Assembly: GCA_011526105.1 (NCBI GenBank)
Contig: WYAZ01000059.1
Location: 1-64,000 of the forward strand
DNA length: 64,000 nucleotides
Direction of reading: 5' to 3'
DNA from: Deltaproteobacteria bacterium
GTDB lineage: Bacteria; Myxococcota; Kuafuiibacteriia; Kuafuiibacteriales; Kuafuiibacteriaceae
This document shows positions 1 through 8,300 of the stretch, one piece after another. A program made the position numbers and the translations under genes. Numbering within the stretch: the first letter of the stretch is position 1; every line of letters begins with the position of its first letter. A model generated the notes under the pieces. The model had not been told where the DNA came from, did no database searches, and worked only from the letters and a program-made list of their open reading frames with translations.

Positions 1-1
1 C

Positions 2-451
2 GAACGCGTCCACGTGGCCTTCAGTCTCGACTGTTGCGATCGAGAGGCGATCGGGTGGGTCGCAGCAGCCCGACACCTCGACGGGATGGACATCCGCGAC
101 CTCATGGCCGAAAGCGTCGAGGCGCGATTCGGCGCGCTCGCGTGCCCGCATCCTGTCGAGTGGCTCTCGGACAACGGGCCGCCCTACACGGCACATGAAA
201 CACGCAGCTTCGGCGCAGCACTGAGATTCATCGTCTGCAACACGCCCGCATACTCGCCCGAGTCCAACGGTATGGCCGAGGCCTTCGTGAAGACCTTCAA
301 GCGCGACTACGTCTACCTCGCGGACCTCTGGGACGCTGAGACCGTGCTCGAACTCATCCCCGGATGGTTCGAGGACTACAATGAAATGGCCCCTCACAAG
401 GGGCTGAGAATGATGTCACCCAAGGAGTTTCGCCGAGCGAGATCGGCGTAG
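2..451 (+). CDS. IS3-family transposase (OrfB, integrase core), 5' end cut by window edge
   Basis: This is the C-terminal part of a DDE integrase-core transposase. The frame is already open at base 2, so the GTG at position 14 is internal and the true start lies left of the window. Visible family marks are the stretch CDREAIGW, the second catalytic Asp in LSDNG and the catalytic Glu in the block [19 protein letters not shown]; the first catalytic Asp would lie outside the window. The C-terminal stretch ([10 protein letters not shown], then SPKEFRR) is typical of OrfB of the IS3 family, probably the IS407 group. The stop at 449-451 lies just before the inferred terminal repeat of the element at 458-482. 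Confidence 0.85.
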   Translation, partial: ERVHVAFSLDCCDREAIGWVAAARHLDGMDIRDLMAESVEARFGALACPHPVEWLSDNGPPYTAHETRSFGAALRFIVCNTPAYSPESNGMAEAFVKTFKRDYVYLADLWDAETVLELIPGWFEDYNEMAPHKGLRMMSPKEFRRARSA

Positions 452-457
452 ATCGGG

Positions 458-482
458 TGTCCGGTTGACGGGGGCAACTCCA
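458..482 (+). repeat. Right terminal inverted repeat of the IS3-family element
   Basis: The sequence gtgtccggtt followed by gacgggggcaactcca resembles the usual terminal repeat of IS407-group IS3 elements. It begins a few bases after the transposase stop codon. It also marks the point where the reading frame of the adjoining IS5-type transposase leaves conserved sequence. The left end of the element is outside the window, so a target-site duplication cannot be checked. Confidence 0.55.
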
Positions 483-889
483 GAGAAATCCAAGGAAGTT
501 GAGCGGATGCCTCTCGTAGCGGGTCACGAGCCGACGATTGTTGAAGAGCCACGCGAAGAGTCGCTCGATCTTCCATCGCCGCTTGTAGCGCCGGAGAACG
601 CGACCATCTTGCGTGTTCTTCCGTCGACGGCCGCGGATGTGAGGTGCAACCATCTCAGTGCCTCGGTCTTGGAGTTCACGGTCGAGCTTGTCGCTGTCGT
701 AAGCCTTGTCGCCGATCAGAAGATGCGGCGTCTCGCCAACGATAAGCTCCATCTGGTCGAGCGTGGCGCTCACGAGTCGGGTTTCATGCGGCGAAGCACT
801 GTCGATCCAAACTCCGACAGGAAGACCAGCGCGGTCTGCAATGGCCATGATCTTGGTCCCCTTCCCGCGCTTCGTCGGTCCGACGCAGA

Positions 890-901
890 CCCCCCTTTTT
901 T
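890..901 (-). other. Candidate -1 frameshift slippery run in the IS5 transposase
   Basis: Read on the minus strand this is six A followed by six G, within codons Ala-Lys-Lys-Gly-Gly. A slip back by one base at this point changes the reading from frame A to frame B and gives an uninterrupted transposase. Homopolymer runs of this type are the usual frameshift signals of IS5-family elements. A simple one-base indel in a dead copy would look the same. Confidence 0.55.
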
Positions 902-1394
902 GGCACCCGCGAAGGAACCATCGATGAAGGCCTCGGTGATGTCGATCCCCCCGCGTTCGAGGAGATCTCTCGCTATCTCTCTGAAGATCGCCTCCAGCAG
1001 CCCGCTTTCGGCCCACTCCTGGAACCAGCGATGGCAAGTCTGGTACGGCGGGTATCGGGGCGGGAGGTCCTTCCATGGTGCGCCGGTTCGAAGCACCCAC
1101 AGGATGCCGTTCATGATCGCGCGTGGGTCCTGTCGCGGTCGCCCAGGTGTCCCTTCCTTCTTCCAGTCGTCGAAGAACGGGTCGAGAAGTTTCCACTGCT
1201 CGTCGGTGAGGTCCACAGCGAGCGTAGATCAGAATCTCGCACGGCTGTCGATCCCGGATCGAAATCTCGTTAACTCACGCGGACTTGCGCTGGAGGGGTT
1301 TTGAGATGACTTCTAGCCCGAACCTGGAGCAACCAACGAGCGTAAGTGCTCTTTTTCATCGTGCTGTTCGCGGATCGCGCTGACCTTTGCCTTC

Positions 1395-3088
1395 CTACAA
1401 GGCGTCCAGTAGGTCGAGGGCGCGGGCCTGAACGGCGTTGGGTGTGGTAGTCACCACGAAGGTCTCGCTCGCGGTTGTGCCCGGATATCGGCAGTAGTTG
1501 CGAACGACGCTCGCCAGGTGCTCGAGCAGAGAAGCGAAGCTGTGCAGCGGGAGTTTGTCGGCATTGACCTTCGTCTTGCCCTCTTCCTCGTGTCCCCGCT
1601 TGGCGTCGCGAGCGCCACCGGATCTGGGGTGGCCAGCGTGTCGACTTCGTTTGCAGACAGCAGATTCCGACGACCGCCGGAAGCACCCCTTCACGTGGTA
1701 CGCGAGCATGCACAGGAAGATGTGCGCGCGCACTCGTGGCTCGCTGTAGTGGAAGATCGGGCGCAGCAGGAGATCGAACCGCCTTCGTCGATCGAAACGA
1801 CTTCTCGACTCGCGTGAGCTTCTTCGAGTGGTGGACTGCGTCCTCGGTCGAGAAGACCTCCGTCGGGACGCTCGCCGCGATCAGGTGAACCTCGTCGAGT
1901 GCGGCCTCGCGTCACCCCGGTCCTGAGGCACTCGGTAGTGGAATCGCGCAGTGTCGATCTCCAACTCGAGGTGCTTCCCCATCTTGCACTTGTTGCTCAC
2001 CCGGCCAACGGGGAGACCGATCTCGGACTTCCCGGTCAGCCGGCCCGCCATCACTCGTTTCTGGATCTGATCGAGTTCTTCTCCCTTACATCGACCATCG
2101 ACTGGCGCTTCTTCGCCCGTCGTTTGGCGAGGTCCTCGTTCTTGCAGGCCAGAAGGCGCTCGCCGGGAAACTCCTTGGAGCTGGCCTCAAATGAGTTCTT
2201 CCCCTCGAAGAGCCCAAGGTGGAGCGTACGCTCGGCGCGCAGCCGCCGGATCGCCGGCGACTTGAGCGGGGAGATCCACTCGACGCCACGATGCTCGATA
2301 AACTTGGCGATCTGGGTCTGCGTCACCGTGCCTCGGTCACCGACGAACACCACGAGGTCGCTCCCAAACTCGTTTTCTATCTTCTTCACCTGGTCTTGGA
2401 CGGCCAAAGGATGTGCAGTTTGACCCCTGTAGACGCTGACCGACTCGGGTCGCCCTTCTTCGACGGTCAGCAGGCCGGAGCTGACCACGAGCTTGCCGCT
2501 CTTGCGGTCACCGCTGTACCCGCGCGCCGCGAGTGGGGAACGCTCTCGTTCGACCCAAGTGGACCTCAGATCGTACAGCACGAGCCCACAGGGCGCGAGG
2601 TGGTTCTTGGCGAGCTTCTTCACGATCGCCAGCTGCCTCTCGAGCCGCCAAGCCATCGCCCTGTACAGCTCGTCCTCGGTGGCGCTCTCGGAGGCCAGCG
2701 TTTCGGGCAGCGACGTCGCGTCCAGCGAACGCGTCGTCTTCGGCTTGCTCCCCGGCGATTAGGGGCGAGCAGGGATCATCCCGAGCACCTGCTTGCGCTC
2801 CGGGCATCGGCGGTTCGAGAGCATGGGGTCGAGATGGAGCTTTCGGATGGCTTTGCTCACGGCCTCCGCGTGGCCGTGGTGAACCGAGCGGACGATTTCA
2901 AACTCACCCCAGGAGGCGGCGTGACCGACCATACCCGCCAGCGCCGCGCGCAACTCCTCGAGGACCTGCGGAGGCAGCTTGGAGAGCTAGGCCAGGGTTG
3001 TGCTCTTGACCTTACCTTCCTCGCGAAAGCTCTTCCTCAGCAAGATGGTGGGCCTCGCTCCGCAGTGCGGGCTCGCCACGAGGTACAT
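1395..3088 (-). pseudogene. Degenerate IS1634-family transposase
   Basis: The remains of one DDE transposase of about 560 codons. In order on the minus strand: an N-terminus from ATG 3088 (MYLVASPHCG, then LRKSFREEGKVKSTTLA), an in-frame TAG at 2987-2989, a segment containing RSVHHGHAEAV and KQVLGMIPARP, an in-frame TAA at 2759-2761, the core with LVLYDLRSTW, PLAARGYSGDRKSGK and VFVGDRGT, then a frame change near 2050 (KVGRV-like block with KMGKHLEL). After a second frame change comes the C-terminal block (MRAHIFLCMLAYHVKG to ARALDLLDAL) ending at 1395. Two nonsense codons and at least two frameshifts rule out function. No terminal repeats were identified with confidence. Confidence 0.8.
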
Positions 3089-3283
3089 GCCGACCGCATT
3101 CTCGATCGTGGATCATGAGAGCTGATCAACTCCGGTGCCGTCCTTCCTCAGCCTGCCCACACGGGCAAGCGTTTTGGAGAATGCCGATCGACTCTCAAGC
3201 GGGTACGCCGGAGCGACCCGGGAAGTTGGGTTCATGGATGGGCTGCGTGCACATGCAATCGAGGCAGTCCCAGAATGCAAAGA

Positions 3284-3315
3284 GGCCCGGCCGCTCCGCG
3301 AGGAACGACCGGGCC
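3284..3315 (-). terminator. Rho-independent-type terminator downstream of the 3373-4800 lipoprotein gene
   Basis: On the minus strand the sequence forms a 14-bp stem (arm ggcccggtcgttcc against ggagcggccgggcc, with a few G-U pairs) closed by a tcgc tetraloop and followed by tctttg. It starts about 60 bases after the stop codon of the lipoprotein gene and is the strongest simple hairpin in this gap. The T tract is short, so termination efficiency is uncertain. Confidence 0.6.
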
Positions 3316-3372
3316 CTTGGTGTGCCGAATCCCAGGCTTTCGGCTTCCGTCAATTCGAGGCCGAACCCGAAA

Positions 3373-4800
3373 CTAGACTCCGCGTCCGCAGAAGCCGGTA
3401 CCCGGCCGAACCATGAGGGTATCGAACAGAACCGGACGAATGCAGTTGATGTTGTCTCCAGCTGGGAAGTCCTCGCAACCCGACTCCGTTATCGTCGCGG
3501 TACCGACCCGACAAAAGACCGAACACGCGCCATCCGTCCCTTGCTGATTCACCCCGAGGCAGACTGCGCCCGGCGCGCAGCTGTCTGCGGTGGGCGTGGC
3601 ACAGTTCACGTGGTTGGGCTGGACTCCGGCGATCTGTCCCTGGTCGTTGATGAGCAGGAACTCGTTGGCAAGGAAAGGAGGGTCGAGTCGCCAGCAGGCC
3701 TCTGCGCCGAACTCCACTCCGTCGCCCAACTGCACGCATTCGGCCGCACCAAGCTCAGACGCGCAGTTGTCCGGATTTCCGTCGATCAGGTAGCCCGAGC
3801 AGTTTGCGGAACAGATCCCATCTGTGTCTGCCGGGTCGGTAGGAGAGAGGTCTTCGCAACCGAACGTGGTTCCCAGAGCCTGCGCATCCTGGGAGGAGAT
3901 GACGCACTGATCGGGCTCTCCAACAGTGCACCACTCGATGCACACTAGGTTAGGCTCCGCGGTGCTTCCAACGTTGGTGCAGAGTAGTTCCGCATCGGAG
4001 TTGAAGTCGCAGAACCCTGAGGGGGTGCGGTCGCACGAAGCGCCGAGGGTGCGTTGAGCCTCGGAGCACACGCCAGGCACCGAAGCAGTGCCTGTGATGG
4101 TGAAGATCGGGTTGCAGTACGGGCGATCCGTTCCGCAGCCACCGTTGGTGTCCTGCGCAGTGCGCTCGCATTCCTCGGCGCAGCGACCGGTGTCGCGGTT
4201 GGTGTCGAAGATTCCCACCCAGCAAGAGAGCCCGTCGATGCACCCGTCGATGGCCTGGGTCACGCGGCGGCTCACGCTGCAGGTCTCGTTGGCGAGCTTG
4301 GTCTTGGCGGAAGCGCAGTAGGTGGGGATCAATAAGTTCTGAGCGTCGACCTGGAATGCCGTGGCCTGGGCGCAGCTTGGGAATCCGGCGCCAATGCAGT
4401 CGGCGTCGCTTTCGCAGCCGATGCGGGCGCAGGTGGCCTGAAGGGGCTCCATGGGGCCGGTGGTGACGGCGTTCCACGGTACGCACAGGAGGTCGGCCAT
4501 GCAGTTTCCGGGGCCGCCGTTGGTGAGATCGGGGGTGCAGGTCTGACCTTCGGCGCGGTCAACCGGGGTGCCGCCATCGCCAGCGTCGGCGCGGGGGCCG
4601 GTGTCGCCGGCGTCGTTGCCGGTGGTGCCGGTGTCGCCGGTGGTGCCGGTGTCGCCAGGCGGGAGGCCGGTGTCGCCGGTGTTGGTTCCATTGTCCTTCG
4701 GCTCCACGCCGGTGTCGGCGGGGCCTTCGGAGTCGCCGCAGGCGGCGAGGGCAAATGCGCCGAGCAGCGCGGTACAGAGGCTCAAGTGTCTAAGATTCAT
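3373..4800 (-). CDS. Cysteine-rich secreted lipoprotein with Gly/Thr/Asp-rich linker
   Basis: A predicted surface or periplasmic lipoprotein of 475 residues with no recognised enzymatic domain. The signal peptide ends in the lipobox LAAC (Cys21), followed by a repetitive linker (residues about 25-80, built from GDTGTT-like units). The remaining 390 residues carry 36 cysteines, an even number spaced as CX(n)C pairs, which suggests a disulphide-stabilised exported fold common among myxobacterial lipoproteins. The start is ATG 4800 rather than the GTG three bases upstream, because AAGGA sits five bases before this ATG. The gene stands alone, with a terminator downstream and about 250 bases of non-coding sequence upstream. 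The ligand or role is unknown. Confidence 0.85.
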   Translation of the reverse strand: MNLRHLSLCTALLGAFALAACGDSEGPADTGVEPKDNGTNTGDTGLPPGDTGTTGDTGTTGNDAGDTGPRADAGDGGTPVDRAEGQTCTPDLTNGGPGNCMADLLCVPWNAVTTGPMEPLQATCARIGCESDADCIGAGFPSCAQATAFQVDAQNLLIPTYCASAKTKLANETCSVSRRVTQAIDGCIDGLSCWVGIFDTNRDTGRCAEECERTAQDTNGGCGTDRPYCNPIFTITGTASVPGVCSEAQRTLGASCDRTPSGFCDFNSDAELLCTNVGSTAEPNLVCIEWCTVGEPDQCVISSQDAQALGTTFGCEDLSPTDPADTDGICSANCSGYLIDGNPDNCASELGAAECVQLGDGVEFGAEACWRLDPPFLANEFLLINDQGQIAGVQPNHVNCATPTADSCAPGAVCLGVNQQGTDGACSVFCRVGTATITESGCEDFPAGDNINCIRPVLFDTLMVRPGTGFCGRGV

Positions 4801-5049
4801 CACAGTCCTTCCCTACTTACTTCAGATGAGAATGTGCCCATCCCAGGGCTTGTGTGGGATAGACAACCCGTCTTTGAAACGTCAACGAAGTAATACGGAC
4901 CCGCTGGCCCCCCTGGTGTGTCCGGGTGGACCCACAGGCCACTACGGGCGTTTCGGGCCCGCTTGCCACCGCCAGAACCCGGGGAAACAGGGCGATAGCG
5001 GCCGACGGACGCGGGGAGAGGATCCTGAAATCTGCCCCGGGGCTCGACC

Positions 5050-5826
5050 TCAGAGAGGGTCGATGAAGAACGTCGCGACCAGGATAACCCGGATCTTCGC
5101 CCGGCCCCTCGGCCGGTCGGGTTGCCGCTTCGTGTCGAAGACCAAGCGGCTGCGGGCACGGATCGAGAGCTCCTTGCAGCCCGAGATGTCGTTTGGGTTC
5201 TTCTCGACGCAGATCTCGTCCGCGAGCTGATTGTTGAGGAAGCTTTCGCCGCCGCGCACGTACGCGAGCTCGATGTCTTTGACCTCGCCCGGCCCAAAGG
5301 CGGTGCCATCCGAGGCCGGCGCCACTCCACACGCCCCGAGTGCGTCGCCCCCCACTCGGCCCACGGTGCGCCAGGCGCGCCGGTCTTTGGGGTCGGCGTC
5401 GTAAGCATCGGCCACCTGCACCTCAATGGGGGGTAGGGCGACGTTGAGCGTGTTCTCTTCGACGCGGATGACCAGTCGGTTGAGCTCGATGCGCTCGACG
5501 AGTCCGCTGTTGATGGGGCCAAAGTCGTCGGCCGCGTCCGGGTCGGCCTCGGCGTCGGGCGTGAGGTCGAGCCGACCGCCCGCGTCCGGATCCGTCGCGA
5601 GCAAGACCTCGAAGCAGGCATCGGGGAGCTCGACCGGCCATCGCTCGGGCAGGGTCTCGGTGGCGGCGGGCAAGAGGCCGCTGCCGCGAAGTTGATCGGC
5701 GAGGTCGCCCACCGCGTCGTCCACCGAGAGGTCGAAGAGGATCTCGTCGAGCACGAGCTCCACCGGCACCCCCGCACCGCAGCCGCTGAGCAGACAGAGG
5801 AGCGCGATTGAGCGCACGGCTTTCAT
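5050..5826 (-). CDS. Hypothetical lipoprotein, last gene of a three-gene envelope operon
   Basis: A 258-residue protein with a lipoprotein signal peptide (lipobox LSGC, Cys16) and no recognised domain. It is rich in Asp, Glu and Val and contains only a few cysteines. Its ATG overlaps the TGA of the upstream hydrolase gene by four bases (5823-5826), indicating translational coupling. Its partners are the lipid-anchored hydrolase and the beta-barrel gene upstream, so a shared job at the outer membrane is likely, but this is inferred from context only. Confidence 0.8.
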   Translation of the reverse strand: MKAVRSIALLCLLSGCGAGVPVELVLDEILFDLSVDDAVGDLADQLRGSGLLPAATETLPERWPVELPDACFEVLLATDPDAGGRLDLTPDAEADPDAADDFGPINSGLVERIELNRLVIRVEENTLNVALPPIEVQVADAYDADPKDRRAWRTVGRVGGDALGACGVAPASDGTAFGPGEVKDIELAYVRGGESFLNNQLADEICVEKNPNDISGCKELSIRARSRLVFDTKRQPDRPRGRAKIRVILVATFFIDPL

Positions 5827-8300
5827 GGACGGACCCTCCGAATCAAGGCCGGCTGATCCGAGCTCGCCGCGGTGCCGATGAAGTGCTCGATCGCCGCCTT
5901 GGCATCGGGGTCGTTGAAGCCGACGAAGTGGCCGTCGAAGTCGAGCACGCCCCCGGTCGAGGTGGGCTCGTACTGAATCACGCCCAAGGTCCGGCCGTTC
6001 ACGTTGGCGCGCGCGCCGTCCGCCACGCTCGGCACCCCTTCGATCGAACGCAGCGCCGTCCCCACGATCGGGGCCCCGCTCGCGCGCACCAGGGCCTGCT
6101 GCGCGGACTCCGGCGTGAACCCATCTTGCAGTCCGTACACGTGCAAAAAGTCGAGCGGCGGTTTGCCGCCAGGTGGATCCAGCGTGAAGGCGGCGGCGTA
6201 GGGCAGGGCGTCCGAGGGCCCGAAGTACCACGACAGGAGGCCGATCATCGGATGCAGCCGCGTCACCCCTTGGTCACCAAAGACCGTGCGCACCAGGGCG
6301 GAGATGTCGTTGGGCTTCTTCTTCTCGAGCAGCGACAGCCCGAGCTCGGCGCCAGCGCCGGTGTAGACCGCGGCGCGCAGGTTCGGCTCGTTCGCGAGCA
6401 CCGCCGGCGTGATGACGGTGCCTTGCGAGTGCCCGAGGAACTGGATGCGATCGGGGTTGAAGCTGAGCGCGTTCGGGAGCCCGGTCTCGGCCGCGGTGAG
6501 GTTCAAGGACTCCGCCCAACGCACGAGCGAGAAGACGTCGGCGGCGCCCTGCAGCACGTTGTCGCGCGCCGCCCTCGGATTTCGGATGTTGAAGAACAGT
6601 GGCCCCGGATCTTCCCAAGCGGCCGGGGCGAGGCCTTGCCGAGGGCCGTGCATCACGTTGTCGAAGGTGAGGAGCGCGACCTTCGCGAGCGCGCGATTTC
6701 CATCTCGGATGTTCGCGACGTCGGCGGCCAGCGCCGCGAGCCCGCCCATATAGTTGCCTCCGGTGCCGTGCGCGAAGATGAGCACCGGCCAACCGCCAGC
6801 GGGGGGCGTGCCGGTGGGGATCGACAGCCCGATGCAGAGGCTCTCGGTGCCCTGCGGCATGGGCGTGCCGTCCGCAGCGAGCACGAACGCGCCTTCGTCT
6901 CCGGCTGGGCCGCCCTCTCGATAGGGGCGAGTGCCCTTCTGAAAGCGCGGCACCGAGACCTCGAGCTGGAGCTGATGGAAGGCGGGGCTGTTCGGCAGGC
7001 ACCCGCGGTTCTGGCTCGGCAAGTCGCAGGGCGAGGTCTCGCCTTCGCTGCAGTTGGCGAGCGCCATGACCTCCGGAGCGGGCGCGTTTCGCACCGCCTC
7101 GCGCAGCTTGGGGCCGATGCCCGCCGGGTTGCCGGTCGTGAACACCGTGGCGGCGGCGATCTGGCTCTCGGGCAAAAGACGCGCCTCTAAGAAGTCTCGA
7201 AGCGGCGCGAAGAGCGCATAGGCTTTTTCGAGCTGGGCGTCTTCGGGCGCAGTGTCCTGCACCAGCGCGACGAAGTCTGGATCTCGAATGGGGAGTGTCC
7301 CTCGAGCGCTCTCGAAGGTGCGTCGCAAGATGAGCGCATAGGTGGTGTTCGGCCGAAGCGGCTGGCCATCGAGTGGGGCCACCGCCAGGGTGTTCGCGCA
7401 GGTGAACTGACTGCGCTCCTTCTTGTACTCGATCTGAACGTCGAGTGCTTCTCCGTAGGTCGGTGAGCCGAGGGTCACGTCCACGAGCGCGACGTTCGAG
7501 TCGTTGTCGAAACCCACCACGAGGGTCGCTGGATCGAGCTCGTCCGAGAGTTGGAAGAACACCGGCGAAGACAGCCCGAAGCCGTCGGCGTCGTCGCGGA
7601 GCGCATCGAGGTACAAGCGCGTGAAGTCGAGGCCGGCGACCTCGCCCGGGCTCGGGTGACCGGACAGATCCAGGCGCCCGTCTTGGAATCGGATGTCGCT
7701 CGGGAAAGGCAGCCGGTAAAACTCATCGACCGGCTCGTCGCGTGGGACTTCGAAGTAGACGCGGAACCCGCCGAGCTCCTCCTCGGAGCGCAAGCAACGG
7801 ACCGGCGGAAAAAACGGCAGCTTCTCGCAGCGGTCATCGAGCCCACAGAAGAGCGGCCGCCGACAGTCTTCGATCGCGACGCACGCGTCACCGACGTCGC
7901 CGGTGCCGGCCGCGTTGTCGGCGGCGCAGAGGCCGCTGCCGGCGCACACGAGGCCCACTTCGCAGTCGGCGGAGAAGCCGCAGGCCTCACCTTCGCCCAA
8001 GCCGCAGACGCCGCCCGCCGCGCCCGGGGGCGGGGCGCGGCAGACCCCTTGGTTCCCGCAGCAGAGCCCGGCGGCGCAGCTGCTGTCCGCGGTGCACGCG
8101 CTGCCGGCGCGGCCCTCGAGATCCACCGGCGGAATCGCCTGGCAGACGTCCGCCTCGCAGCTCAGTCCAGCGCGACAGTCGGCGGTGCGATCACAGGGGT
8201 CGCCGAGCAGCTTGGTGCCGATGGGGAACGAGTCGTTATCCGTGCAAGCGAGAAGCGCAGAGGCGAGGAGGCCCATCGTGGCGAGGCGAATGCGGCTCAC
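5823..8300 (-). CDS. Lipid-anchored alpha/beta hydrolase with cysteine-rich N-terminal region
   Basis: An 825-residue exported hydrolase. The N-terminus is a lipoprotein signal (lipobox LLAC, Cys19). Residues about 30-165 form a cysteine-rich region resembling short repeats of myxobacterial surface proteins. The rest fits an alpha/beta hydrolase: HGTGGN as the oxyanion region, the nucleophile elbow GHSQGT (Ser625), and Asp726 (GLQDGF) and His791 (DFDGHF) as plausible triad partners. It probably cleaves an ester or lipid outside the cytoplasm; the substrate is unknown. The start is GTG 8300, which overlaps the stop of the upstream barrel gene by four bases (GTGA). Its own stop overlaps the next gene as ATGA. 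Confidence 0.85.
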   Translation of the reverse strand: MSRIRLATMGLLASALLACTDNDSFPIGTKLLGDPCDRTADCRAGLSCEADVCQAIPPVDLEGRAGSACTADSSCAAGLCCGNQGVCRAPPPGAAGGVCGLGEGEACGFSADCEVGLVCAGSGLCAADNAAGTGDVGDACVAIEDCRRPLFCGLDDRCEKLPFFPPVRCLRSEEELGGFRVYFEVPRDEPVDEFYRLPFPSDIRFQDGRLDLSGHPSPGEVAGLDFTRLYLDALRDDADGFGLSSPVFFQLSDELDPATLVVGFDNDSNVALVDVTLGSPTYGEALDVQIEYKKERSQFTCANTLAVAPLDGQPLRPNTTYALILRRTFESARGTLPIRDPDFVALVQDTAPEDAQLEKAYALFAPLRDFLEARLLPESQIAAATVFTTGNPAGIGPKLREAVRNAPAPEVMALANCSEGETSPCDLPSQNRGCLPNSPAFHQLQLEVSVPRFQKGTRPYREGGPAGDEGAFVLAADGTPMPQGTESLCIGLSIPTGTPPAGGWPVLIFAHGTGGNYMGGLAALAADVANIRDGNRALAKVALLTFDNVMHGPRQGLAPAAWEDPGPLFFNIRNPRAARDNVLQGAADVFSLVRWAESLNLTAAETGLPNALSFNPDRIQFLGHSQGTVITPAVLANEPNLRAAVYTGAGAELGLSLLEKKKPNDISALVRTVFGDQGVTRLHPMIGLLSWYFGPSDALPYAAAFTLDPPGGKPPLDFLHVYGLQDGFTPESAQQALVRASGAPIVGTALRSIEGVPSVADGARANVNGRTLGVIQYEPTSTGGVLDFDGHFVGFNDPDAKAAIEHFIGTAASSDQPALIRRVRP

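Larger units (their letters stand above)
354..1216 (-). pseudogene. IS5-family (IS427-like) transposase in two frames, 3' end interrupted by IS3
   Basis: Two overlapping minus-strand frames together make one DDE transposase. Frame A starts at ATG 1216 ([14 protein letters not shown]) and carries the N-terminal domain with GAPWKDLP, ending in [11 protein letters not shown]. Frame B continues with [25 protein letters not shown] and the C-terminal block [17 protein letters not shown]. The frames join by a -1 shift at an A6G6 run (positions 890-901 read in reverse), as in IS427-type elements that express transposase by programmed frameshifting. Conserved sequence stops at LNFLGFL near 483, where the IS3 end begins. 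Frame B then runs through IS3 sequence to a stop at 354. The last 10-15 native residues are therefore replaced, so the copy is probably inactive. Confidence 0.75.
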
